From Bacteroidetes bacterium GWF2_35_48 (lineage in GTDB: Bacteria > Bacteroidota > Bacteroidia > Bacteroidales > GWF2-35-48): a stretch of 64,000 nt of DNA. The notes under the pieces are model-generated. The model saw only the letters and a list, made by a program, of their open reading frames with translations, ran no database searches and was not told where the DNA came from. Below, in pieces: positions 19,801 to 26,900 of this stretch. A program made the translations under genes and the position numbers. Position 1 is the first letter of the stretch. Each line of letters starts with the position of its first letter. The stretch is taken from assembly GCA_001769125.1 (NCBI GenBank), contig MEOG01000129.1:1-64000 (forward strand). The letters run 5' to 3'.

Positions 19801-20223
19801 ACGAATATAAATTGTTGTACCCGGAGTCAGACCTGTTCTGTCAATCATTGGCATCATACCATTGGGGCTATCATCATCATCACATTCGATAAGGGTTAAT
19901 GAACCGCAGGAGCCAGAGTATATAGCCATTCCTCCATCAGTTATACCACCAGTCTGAGTATTTATCACTAGATGCCCTGAAGCAGGTACAGTAACTTTAA
20001 ACCATACATCTTCAAACACACTCCCCGCACAACCTGGCGCAGTTTCTGTTGAAACCGTAGCATCATCATTGTCATAGTTCGTATATGTACATGTAGCCCC
20101 GGGAGTGAGAGCAATTGCTCCTGCACAATCATCATTCAAAGGTGCTGGAGGTTGAGCTAATAAAGAAAAATTTGAAATAAAAAATATTGTAAAAATAATA
20201 GGAATAATAAATTTCGTAGCCAT
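4876..20223 (-). CDS. Giant SprB-repeat surface adhesin, T9SS type B (5115 aa)
   Basis: Predicted cell-surface adhesin of the SprB / gliding type, exported by Sec and T9SS. A signal peptide spans about residues 1-24. Residues 25-560 hold two NDDC...GAI domains of pre-peptidase-C character and a module beginning NQDCMGAIPIC that recurs in the neighbouring giant. An array of about 55 SprB units (my estimate from about 75 aa each) runs from about 590 to 4700, with cores such as GGTSPYTYLWSNG and YTVTVTD. It is interrupted by a PKD-like domain near 721-811 and an unrelated lamin-tail-like domain near 1257-1441. Two PKD domains (WNFNDP, WNFGDN) follow at about 4854-5018, then a type B sorting domain (APTAFDPNSP, IFDRWGQIVFET) to the end. 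The small secreted-protein gene lies 21 bases upstream, so they are probably one transcript. In SprB such proteins are moved along the cell surface by the gliding motor; adhesion here is inferred. No frameshift is seen across 15 kb. Confidence 0.93.
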   Translation of the reverse strand: MATKFIIPIIFTIFFISNFSLLAQPPAPLNDDCAGAIALTPGATCTYTNYDNDDATVSTETAPGCAGSVFEDVWFKVTVPASGHLVINTQTGGITDGGMAIYSGSCGSLTLIECDDDDSPNGMMPMIDRTGLTPGTTIYIRFWEYGGGTQGDFDICVTDPPVPVAPPNDNCSGALAVTPGATCTTISGNISGATQSLAGCVGTANDDVWYSFVAGNSSQNITVTPASGFDPVVQVFSGTCASLTSLVCNDATFVSGTAGTLTISGLTAGLTYYYRVYDYYSTNPTNTTFTTCITNPGAPNNQDCMGAIPICQSTFTTNLAYSGTGNIANEINSLNSCLGAGEKNDVWYVFTVQNSGNLNFTITPNTSTDDYDWAVYNLSTANCSDIYSNAALEVGCNFSSNIGCDGLTGPNGETVDCAGQNEPVIPVSAGQTYVVNVSQYSPSQAGYFIDFTASTATIFDNISPVFQSVALPIACGSNSLTFNFSENVNCSTATPADFTLTGPGGPYAISSISSTQCASGATYDNTFTITVSPALTTSGAFALSLVNTAGSVSDICGNVAPPATFNFNINNIVLTPSQTNIACNGGTNGIASVSVTSGGTSPYTYAWSNGGSTATISGLIAGTYTCTVTDALGCHAVATITITQPAAMILTLTPTAATCGSSNGSIAITVANGVANFTYTCTGKPNANNKPANYTYTSLAAGIYIISATGSNGCAISDTVEVLTTANPASTFSYNGNQCVGVAFNFTNTGTTGVGVTYSWTFPSGTPSSSTAENPSVTWATPGTYTVTHTVTQGGCSSTTTQVITVYAVPVPTVTFVNANCNGVCNGSATSNPTGGSGFTYSWSNGTTGQTAGGLCDGVITVTVSNSNACTATQSVTITEPAALNLVTSRTDALCFGVCSGTASVAPTGGSGAYTYLWDNGQTTASASGLCFGIHTVTVTDAASPTCLQTASVDIGQPTAISITPSSGNASCGLSNGTASVAVSGGTSPYTYLWSNGATASSLTGLAAGSYTVTVTDFKNCTNTQTINISNTGGPTASISTSANVLCNGGNTGSATVTATGGTAPLTYSWNTTPVQSTTTATGLIAGIYSVTVYDSNSCNSTASVTITQPAALNSTISAQTNVLCYGNTTGSATVFASGGTIPYTYLWNDPAPAQTTATASGLTAGTYNVTVTDLNNCTSVLPVTITQATELSANITLHTNVSCYGGNNGSATVVATGGTLPYSYNWTGGYTTATASGLIAGTYEVTVTDANGCTANTSIPPSCFQIQSILVDACAVSTNEGYQEMVFFQIGPTAMNTSDLSVTWPNNAWDGVCTDPDFVANVNATITGGGQLLEPTGGVLPAGAQVVIITSEAYSTSFNSFADLSSTLYVIFQCDSITTGHFANYGTGIRTLTMSFGACTDVVSYDRANLITQAGTLGSQDGASVYFNDAGTASYVNNGCVVPFVQTSVTITEPPPFTATIAGTDVLCNGGATGSANLTVTGGVSPYTYTWSNTATSEDISGLIAGTYTVTVKDANNCTITANVTIAQPAVLNATIAGTNVSCAGGTTGAANLTATGGTSPYTYLWSNTAVTEDLSGLIAGTYTVTVKDINNCTVTASITITQPTALTAVIAGTNVSCNGETTGAANLTVSGGTTPYSIAWSNSSSSEDLTNIGAGSYTVTVTDLNNCTANASVTISQPAALTATIGSPVNILCNGGNNGSATVSASGGALPYSYSWTGGQTTATASNLTVGNYSVTVTDLNGCTTVVNTVITEPAVLTATISASDVLCNAALTGAANLSVTGGISPYTYSWSNTATTEDLSNIAAGTYTVTVTDFNNCTTNSSILITQPDVLAVSITPVNATCGATNGSASAIVTGGVTAYSYAWSNSGTGSSISGLGSGSYTLTVTDANNCTVTGSAPISNAGAPTASIAPPVNVLCNGGNNGSATVTASGGTSPYTYLWSDGQTTTTASGLIAGVYTVTVTDVLTCSTNVNVTITEPTPLIATLSSQINIACNGATNGSATITVSGGVPSYTYLWNDPAPAQTSSSASALAAGIYTVTVTDGNLCVSTTSVTITEPAALTASATAVNATCNNLCNGSTDVITSGGTSPYAYLWSDLQTTQSAGNLCDGTYTVTVTDANLCTTTSSATVNEPIAMVLTPGSLNANCGTSTGVATISVSGGFPNFNYVWSDGSSTLNTPSTTNNISSIPSGTYTVTVTDVNGCSVTETVNVNDNAAPSATITLSTNVACFGGATGSATVTVVGGASPYDYYWSSGSTTIDNPLLTETVNNLTAQTLSVTVTDAGNCSVNTSVIITQPTVITSSISSQVNVSCNGGADGSASITASGGTPAYSYEWTGGQTNSSATNFSAGIYYVTITDLNNCTLEDTVTITEPAVINVNNTTQTNVSCFGGNNGSVTVIASGGVPNYTYTWSNGATGATASGLTAGIYTVTVSDANLCTQTFGVTITEPTALTGATLVTNETVFNACDGTATITGSDGTPLYSYVWSDLSAQTTQTANNLCVGNYTVTLSDANGCTYITTVTISGPDALILTPTGSAVNCNGDCDGTTTVAVSGGIAPYDYLWDATAGNQITQTATGLCAGIYSVTVTDQNGATGTTTATVTQPTAMSASIPVSVQPSCFGGTNGNATVSATGGTLPYSYVWGTTPSQTTASATNLSAGTYSVTITDALGCTTTASQILGEPTQIIINISGTDVLCNGNADGSADLTASGGTGILSFSWSNTASSEDISNLAAGNYIVTVTDANGCTQNENITINEPVVLTATIGNTSETVFGACDGTATVTPIGGTGIYSYLWDNPAPAQTTQAASNLCPGTYTVTVTDQNGCIFVIPTTVLGPDALVLTVTGSAVDCNGDCDGTASVSVTGGIPPYNFAWDVNAGSQTNDTAVGLCAGSYSVTVTDSNGAIASILSTVTEPTLLTSSIIDQDNTLCFGSADGSASAQASNGTLPYTYNWSNSTSGANATGLIAGTYDVTVIDGNGCISVSSVTITSPTQVIVSASGTDVACFNGTDGSVLATPSEGTPGYSFEWSNGSANSSVSNLPEGTYSVTVTDINNCTATTSVTISQPVLLDISILATTDPSGFGASDGSATAGATGGATPYTWSWSNGTTSDVATGLSSGTYTVTVTDANGCTATTSATIFEPGALQIQLISSTNISCNGVCDGTAEISVSGGVPGYTYLWGNGVVTPDVTGLCAGSNTVTVTDQNGYSATYSVNLTEPALLSATTLVISNVLCNGGTSGSAWVTATGGTTPYSYLWSNTATNDTITLLAAGGYSVVITDSHNCQYTSNVSISEPTTLVVTTTSIDANCNQAQGSISAVVTGGTAPYTYLWNISPQPGIQTVSNLVPGTYSTTVTDVNNCTSTATGIINNIPGVTLIIKGLTDALCNGSCDGIAIIESSGGGTPYTYTCSNGYTTTNASNTIDINGLCAGNYSATVTDGNSCQASVTFTINEPLPVIATILDSVHVSCDNGSDGSATVSGSGGTVPFTAIWNTIPSQTDVIATGLIAGNYSVTITDVNGCSDDISVVITQPSPIIVSTTFNNAHCGQADGSASVTATGGTISTGYSYLWSGGTMPLNLSTISGLSSALSPYTVTVTDNNNCTATANVSVGDIPPGTASISSFTNVSCNGAADGSATVSMGGGQSPYQYLWSTVPSQTTLTATNLAPGTYTVSVTDAFNCIVTASVSITEPAVLSNIFTVQNPLCYNACTGSIASLISGGTTPYQYIWSNVQTSSTISALCAESYSLTVTDANNCSAEFSSTLTQPSQIIITGTASDAACNNADGSVDITVTGGSPAYQFLWSNSSTNQNINAVAAGTYTIMVTDAEGCTASQAFNVNNISGPAITLTGQTNITCFGSNNGTASISVTGGTLMFTYQWNTTPAQYTASATNLEPGIHSVTVTDVNTNCNANLSVTITEPAALNAIQSVIEPLCNGDCNGSAAALVTGGTAPYNYQWFGGGSSVTSATNTDLCAGNYSLVVSDANACTGMYTVTVNQPTFVTAVTSSTSMTCNSVCDGTATVIPSGGTSPYSYSWQPGNQTTQTAVGLCSGTHSVTVSDAHGCDVLSTVNVTAPPPLLIFLIDLQHVKCFGQSSGRIIVSVSGGTPNHSYSWSNGATTQNLIGIPFGNYCLTVTDQNGCSKDTCFIVSQPPLLQVSLNHTDESCYGFCDGTATPNIQGGQQPYTYLWSNFTTNSTANNLCPGLYNLTVTDLNNCTASANTNIVGYDILSLLLVHVDTATCGQPNGAAQISVIGGSSNYDYSWPAGVSSNSPAASGLLAGSYTVTVTDDNNCTATLDININNADGPIINNIIPTNVSCYNAQNGSLLVNFTSSTTYNTITWNTTPVQNGATAVNLGPGMYSVVITDDHGCTSSQNASITQPQQLLSAVTNHTDVSCFGYCNGSATVLSSGGIDPHQYLWSNALTSYSVNGLCAGNYSVTTTDNNGCTSISTIVIDQPDSLEINSTINSVTCNGLQNGQIIVQASGGTGYFYNWFPNVSSNSVAANLAPGEYTLVLTDYYDLNCSVTETFTVTEPYPIFANTNSTPTTCGLNNGMAYIYGEITGGVHPFTISWSPGNYSGDTIYNAAAGTYQLQITDENNCSEVFPVPVSSVTPPVLDYVSTENASCPGFSDGTATIGVKFGTSPFTYTWTPFIGSDSVINALTANLNDLQAGIYNVTISDINGCNVQTTFIVDEPDPIHVFADGGQWICVGQSVTISANASGGQFPYLFSWNTLPSNNPVQYVNPTVTSTYQVFATDQNLCQSDTAEVTVNVYPLVTVQLFKDTSICKGMEATLYAIPSGGNGGPYNYYWYENGTSSGLSPNDEFTVSPLVTTEYMVEATDNCSPVSDKDSVVVTIIPIPNANIIASPVSGCEPLSVDFQNIDTTGNVTYLWNFNDPYSNNNITIDQNPSHTYTDNGVFTVSLTLTTPEGCTAIANRQINVFPVPNAEFHAFPEVVSLFHSTVEFTDISGDVSWWSWNFGDNHFSSLTNPEHSYQEAGIFQVQLIVKNSYGCKDSVTHDIEVREETTFYAPTAFDPNSPRNNKWKPTGVGIDESKYYVYIFDRWGQIVFETSDFNEAWDGRFFNSGTDYVKSGSYIWHVRFRDVNGKWIEKTGSVTVIR

Positions 20224-20244
20224 AGTATTTTTGTTGAAAGGTAA

Positions 20245-20838
20245 TTATTTAATTTCTTGTTGTTTTGAATGCCATTCTTTTTTTGCCTTCTCATATAAAA
20301 TAGCATCTTCTGTTTCATTTCCTGTTTTCTCATATTTTGGAAAATCAGCGGGAAGCTCAATAACTGCATCAGAAATTTTTCTTCCTGTCATGATTTCTAC
20401 TTCTTCAGGATAATTTTTTATCCATTCCTGCTTATCTTTTTCATACCTGTCATGATCAGCCTGAGGGTTTCCTGTATCTTTAAAAACAGGATAGTGTTCT
20501 GTTGCTATTTGTGATTTTATAATTGAAGAATCATTAAAATCAAATCCGTTTTGACGTAAAATTTCACGGACTTGGTCTGCAGACAAATGCTCTTTTATTT
20601 TAAGCTTAAAATATTTAATAGTACCGGAAATAACAAATTGGGCAGATAAAACATCTGGTTTTTGTTTAAATATATTTTCAAGAGATTCGACAGGAATCGT
20701 ATTGTTTTTTTCAATAACTTCAAAAGAAACTATTACGCCATCAGAAATAGTTTTTTTATATTGAAAATCGCAATTATATTTTTGCGCAAACGAGCATAAG
20801 CATAGCAAAGCCAGCCATCCAAATAATAAAAATTTCAT
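20245..20838 (-). CDS. Small secreted protein with repeated TGN...EW motif (197 aa)
   Basis: A signal peptide covers about residues 1-18 (hydrophobic, ending SFAQ). The body (20-110) is mixed alpha/beta and not recognised. Two copies of a short motif follow: FKDTGNPQADHDRYEKDKQE with WIKNYPE, and YEKTGNETEDAILYEKAKKE with W. The pattern is TGN-x(4)-D-x(3)-Y-x(2)-K-x-EW. The same motif occurs in the 215-aa protein upstream of the other giant adhesin, so the two are paralogues. It precedes the 5115-aa adhesin by 21 bases. A periplasmic or surface accessory role for its adhesin (chaperone, processing, anchoring) is inferred from this repeated pairing only. The start is the first Met before the signal peptide. 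Confidence 0.85.
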   Translation of the reverse strand: MKFLLFGWLALLCLCSFAQKYNCDFQYKKTISDGVIVSFEVIEKNNTIPVESLENIFKQKPDVLSAQFVISGTIKYFKLKIKEHLSADQVREILRQNGFDFNDSSIIKSQIATEHYPVFKDTGNPQADHDRYEKDKQEWIKNYPEEVEIMTGRKISDAVIELPADFPKYEKTGNETEDAILYEKAKKEWHSKQQEIK

Positions 20839-20887
20839 AAAAATTTATTTCAGGTTAATAACGAAAAATACTAAAAATAACAATCCA

Positions 20888-20904
20888 GATTCTACAATAG
20901 AATC
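20888..20904. promoter_or_regulatory. Palindrome GATTCTA-CAA-TAGAATC upstream of the 197-aa gene
   Basis: A perfect 7-bp inverted repeat with a 3-base centre sits 50 bases upstream of the 197-aa gene start, between the terminator-like hairpin of the preceding giant gene and the start. The position suits an operator, but no second copy was noticed. Confidence 0.3.
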
Positions 20905-20922
20905 AAAGATAATGAACAAAAT

Positions 20923-20959
20923 ATAAACAGTCTGAAAAATATTAAATCAGACTGTTTAT
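20923..20959 (-). terminator. Terminator-like hairpin after the 2987-aa adhesin gene
   Basis: ATAAACAGTCTG (20923-20934) and CAGACTGTTTAT (20948-20959) form a perfect 12-bp stem just downstream of the stop at 20970. On the minus strand it is followed by ATATTTTG, a weak T-tract. It probably separates, or attenuates transcription between, the two adhesin modules. Confidence 0.65.
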
Positions 20960-20969
20960 TATAAATAAA

Positions 20970-23900
20970 TTACCGGATAACTGTTACATATCCGTTCTTT
21001 TCATAAGCTTTATTGTATTTATCTTTTACCCATATATACCAAACATAGGTTCCGGATTTTACATACTCTCCTTTATTCATGAATTTACCACTCCAGCGTT
21101 CATTCCAGTCAATTGTTTCAAATATCAGCTCTCCCCATCTGTCAAAAATCCATAAATGATAATTCTTTTCATCAATACCTACACCCTGAGGATAAAATTC
21201 TCTGTTAATAGGAGAATTCGGATCAAAAGCTGTAGGAACGTATAAGGTAAATTCATCGCGTATTTCAACTTGTTTTGTTATCGAGTCAACACAATTATGA
21301 TCGGTGCGAACGGTTAACATTACATTGTAAATTCCTGCTTGCTCATACGTATGTTCCGGGTTTACCATTCCGGAATAACGGTTGTCGCCAAAATTCCAAA
21401 GCCTGTTTGAAATAATTCCGTCTGAAATATCATTAAATTCAATTGTAGAATGGAACAAACTTGCAAATTCAGGATATAGCGTGAAATTAGCAATTGGTTT
21501 CGGATACACAGTTATGATTTGGTCATCTGTAGCAGTACAGCCATCTCCGGTTTTTATTGTAAGGGTAACATTATAGTTTCCATCATGTGTAAAAAGATGA
21601 GAAGGGTTGGGGTCTAGCGAAGAATTATTATTTGAATAAACATCGTTGAAGTTCCACAAATACTGAAGATCTGTTGTTGTGGCAATATTTCTGAAGAAAA
21701 CTTCAAGAGGCTCACAACCCGCCATTTTATCTACAATTACAGCAACCTGAGGTACGGGCAAAACATAAATAGTAATACTGTCTGCAATAGATGGAGAACC
21801 ACAATTGTCCACTGCATAAACGATATAGGTAGTTGTATCCGGTGGAGAAACATCACGTATTGCAAATGGAACAGTATCTTGTAAGTCATACCAGTAAAAA
21901 TTATAGGGACCTCCGTTTCCTCCAGATGGTATTGCTTCTAAATGAGCCTGATCATTTTTACATATTCTTGTTGTATCTGCAATAAGGTTCACAATAACCG
22001 GAGGGTACACATAAATAGTAACTCCTGCTGTATCTGAAACACAAGCTCTGTTATCTGTTGCATAAACATTATAAGTTGTTGTACTTGTCGGATTCACTAT
22101 TTGAACTGCATTTGAAGAGGGAAGCCCAATCCAACTAAAAGAATAGGGTGGAGTTCCACCGCTTGCATTTGCAGTAATAGTTGTTGTTTGTCCTTCACAT
22201 ATCCAGCGTGAGCCATCAGCATGAATAATGATAGGAGAGGGCTCTGTTACAATTAAAGCAGTTTGAAGCAAACAACCATTGTCATCTGCAATGGTTACAT
22301 TGTAATTCCCTGCTGATAAACCATAAATGTCCATAGTGAAATTATCAACAATCGAATCATTTCCAATAAATGGATTCCAATCATAACTATATGGTTGAGA
22401 ACCGTCTTTTATAGTAATTAAAGCAGATCCATCATTCATTCCCGGGCAGGAAACATTTGATGTAACGATGCTGAAAATAATGGGAGGAGTGATTGCATTG
22501 ACAGCTACTGTTGAGTTAAACAGGCAGTTGTTTGCATCTGTTATCTGGAACTGATAGCTACCTGAAGCTGCATTGTAAACTGTATCATTAGTACTATTTC
22601 CCGGCGACCAAGTGAAATTGTAAGGCGCAGTTCCTCCAGTAACATTGGATGAAACAAAAGCAGTTCCATTATTTTGTCCGCAGCTTGTCGGTGTAGAGCC
22701 TAATGTAGTTTGGATTAGATTAGGTTCTGTGATTAAATAACTTGCGGTTTTTGTACAATTCTGATCGTAGTAATCAGTAATAAGAACGCTATAAGTACCC
22801 GGCGATAGTGGCGCTGCTACAGAATTCGAACTGACATTCGGTAACCAGTTGTAGAAATAACCTGTGCCGCCTGTTACAGAAAGTACGATTTGTCCGTTGT
22901 TAGATCCGTTACAAGTCGCGTTTTGGACATTTGCAGTAATGTGAATGGAGTCGGGTTGTGTTATAGTTGTACTGCTAATACTCGTGCATAGGTTTGCATC
23001 TGTAAGCGTAACGGAATAATTTCCTGCACATAAATTTGAAACAGTAGAAGTCGTTCCTCCTCCTGTCCAATTAAAGCTGTAAGGATTTGTTCCTCCATTG
23101 CCCATGACAGTTGCTGTTCCGTTACATGTACCATAACAGGATGTATTTGTATGATTCGTAATCGCAGATTGTAATTGTGTAGGCTGAATAATGGTGCGGC
23201 TTCCGGATGCAACACATCCATGACCATCTGTAATAACAACGGAATAAGTTCCCGGTCCGAGGTTGGTTACCATATCTTCATCTACTCCTGTTATAGGGGG
23301 TGAAGTATTCCATCCTAAAGAATAGCTTATAGTACTTCCATGGTAAAATACCTGTATAGAACCGTTTTGATAACCGTAACAAGTAATATGTTGTACTTGA
23401 AAACTATCTATAATCGGACCATCTGCATTGCTTATATTTATCTGTAAAGAATCACGGCATCCGTTTGCATCTATAACAGTAACAGTATAAGCACCTGCAG
23501 CAAGGTTGTTGGCTATAGATGAAATGCTGTTTATGCCTGTCGGCCATTGATAAGTAAAGCTATATGTTCCTCCTAAAGCTGATATAACGGCACTTCCATT
23601 TGCCTGCCCACAGGTTGCTGTGTCTGTATTCACGGTCATTATAGCAAGAATATCATGTCCTGTAACAGTCGCATTTGATGTCGCAATACAATTGTTAAAG
23701 TCAGTTATATTTATAGCGTAAGCTCCGGGGCATAGACTGTCTGCTGTTGCTTGCGTATCAAAATTAGACCAGAGGTAAGCGTAAGGTGGTTGACCGCCTT
23801 GTATATTGGAAGTTATATAGCCATCGCATAAGCCGTAACAGCTTTCTTCATGTGCTGTTGCGCTAACTTGTAATAAAGGAGGCTGGCTTATTATGAAACA

Positions 23901-26900
23901 AGTGTCTTTCGAACAACCGTTCAGATCTGTTACGGTTACACAATAATTTCCATAGGGAATATTAATTATATTTTGCGTTGTCGCTCCATTACTCCAGTTG
24001 TATGTATAACCAGGAGAGCCTCCTGTTACACTTAATGTGATGCGTCCTGTTGATTCCGAAAAACATTTTACATGTTGCAAATCCAATACCTGAACAACTA
24101 TTTTCGGAGGCGTTGTTACAATAGTACTTACTGAAGTAGAACAGTCATTGTTATCTGTAATTATGCACGAATAAGTATCAGGACAAAGAGCAATAGCCTG
24201 TTGAGTTGTCTGATTGTTTGTATTTGCGCTCCATTGGTAAGAATAGGGCGCGATTCCCCCGGATGCTGTAACATTTGTTGTTCCATTGCAAATTCCAAAA
24301 CAAGACAAGGGTGTAGCGGTTGCCACTACCGACAGAAACGCTGGCTGTGTTACATTTACAGTTTCCATTTTTGTACAGGAATTTGTATCTGTGATTATAA
24401 TCGTGTAAGAACCGGCACATAATCCTGTATTTGTAGCAGATGTTTGCGCGTTGCCTCCTCCAAACCATTGATACGTGTAAGGAGAAGTTCCTCCACTTGG
24501 TGTTACAGTTGCAGAGCCATCGCAGTCTCCATTACATAGAGGGGGGGTTATTTGTGTTGTGTTTGACAGTATTGAGGGTTCTGTAATTATTACAGTAGTA
24601 TTGGCTGTACAATTTGAAATAATATCTGTAACAATAACATTGTATGTTCCCGGATCAAGGTTTGACGCTGTAGCAGAATATTGAGCGGGGTTTGTACTCC
24701 ATACATAATTAAACTGGAGTGAGCCGCCATCTGCATAAACGGTTGCGTACCCGTTAGCCGCTCCATTACATAGAACATTTTGGGACTCAGAGATAGTAGC
24801 GGTTGGACCTGAAATATTGTTTATTTGGAAAGTGCTTGTCTGATTACAACCTGATGCATCAATTACTGCAAGCGTATAAGTTCCTGATGGAACATTTGAT
24901 AAAGACTGTGTATCTTCTCCTGAAGTCCAGTGAAACTGATAAGGAATTGTTCCTCCTGTTATTATAGTCGTAATGCTTCCATCGGATTGATTGCAGTTGG
25001 CGTTTTCAGCAGTTCCGGTAATTTCAATAGGTGCAGGTTCTGTTACTGTAGCAGTAAAAGTTGCAGTGCAGCTCAGATTATCTATTGCTGTCAAAGTGTA
25101 TTCTCCATCACATAAATTAGAAATAGTTGCTGTTGATTGCAGATTGCTCCACTGATAAATATAGGGCGAAGTTCCACCCATAACAGAGGAAGTAATTTGT
25201 CCGTCGCATTGTCCATTACAGCTGGCATTTGTTACTGTAAACATATTTGATAACTGAGCCGGTTGTGTAATTGTTACAGTTGCTGTAGCAATGCATGAAT
25301 TAGCATCCGTAACATTAACCGTATATACACCGGGATCGAGATTCGTTGCTGTAACTGTAGTTTGAGGAGGTGTTGTACTCCATGAATACGTAAACGGAGC
25401 GAGACCTCCACCCATAGAAACCGTTGCTGACCCATTCGATTGTCCGTAGCATGTAACATTTGAAAATGCAGAGATGCTTGCGGTTCCTCCGGGTAAATCT
25501 CCTATTGTAACACTTGTCGTTGCCGTGCAGCTATTATTGTCTGTAACAATAACACTATAAGTTCCTGCTGCTAATCCAGTACAGTTAGCTTGAGTAGGTA
25601 TAGTTCCACCGCTCCATAAATAAGTATAGCCCGTTGTAATAGTTCCACCTATTGCTGAAACATTTGCAGAACCATCTGCCTGACTGCAATGTGCGTCTGT
25701 TTTTGTCGTAGATAATGTTATTGCAGTTGGTTCAGAAATTAAAACAGAAGCATTCGCCGTACAGCCATTCCCATCTGTAATTGTAACATTATAGGTTCCG
25801 GCAACTAATCCTGTTGCTGTTAAAGTATTTTGAGCAGGGATGGTATTCCAATCGGCAGTAAAGGTTTCTGTTCCTCCTGTGCCTGTAACTGTTGCAGCGC
25901 CCGTACTCCCTCCATTACAATTTACATTTGTGCTAGCTGAAATACTTGCAGTAACGGCATCAGGTTGAGATATGGTAAAGGTTTCAACACTTTGACAACT
26001 GTTGGCATCTGTTACCGTCAGCGTGAATGTACCTGCGCACAAATTGGGAATAGTAAAATTTATTGAAGAGGTTGAGGCTGTATATCCGTTAGAAACAACT
26101 ATACTGTAACCGGGCAATCCACCTACAATTTCAAGAGAGGCAGTTCCATCACAATCTCCGTTACAGGTAGGTTGCGTTGATGATTTTACCGAAACAAGAA
26201 CACCCGGAATATCACTGATAGTGCCGTTTGCAGTTGTTGAGCACAAATTTGCATCGGTTACAATAACTGTATAAGCTGCCGGAGGTAGATTCGATGCTAT
26301 CTGTGTTGTTTGTGTAGGTGTTGAATTCCATGCATAAGTATACGGACCTGTTCCTCCAGATGGATTTGCCTGTATGCTTCCAGTTGCCTGTCCACAATTG
26401 GCTCCTATAGGACTTGTTGTTGCAGAAAGAGCCGTGGGTTGAATAATGGTAACCGTTGCTGTCGCCGTGCAGCCATTGTTATCTGTAGCTGTAAAAGTAT
26501 GTGTTCCCGATGGTAATCCTGAAATGCTTAATTGGTTCGTGGGAGCAGTTCCCGCACTCCATAAATACGTAATAGGTGTTGCAGCTCCGCTTGCAGTAGC
26601 TGTGGCAGAACCTGTGCTGCCTCCGAAACATGATACATCAGCGCTGGTAACGATTGAAGCAGTCGGACCGTCATCACTGCTAACATTTGCTGAACCTGTT
26701 ACACTACACCCATGTGAGTCCGTTACAGTAACGGGATAGGCATTTGTTGCTAATCCTGTTGCTGTTTGTGTGGTTTGCGCCGGAGATGTTCCCCAGTTGT
26801 ATGTATAAGCAGGGAAACCGTTTGTGGCAGTAACCGTGGCTTCTCCGTTATTATTACCGCAGGTTGTATTAACGGTAGTAAAAATTAATGTGATTAGATC

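Noticed and set aside
26446-26739. 97-aa + strand frame inside the 2987-aa adhesin
   Set aside because: Antisense shadow of SprB repeats with repetitive Val/Ala content and no regulatory signals.
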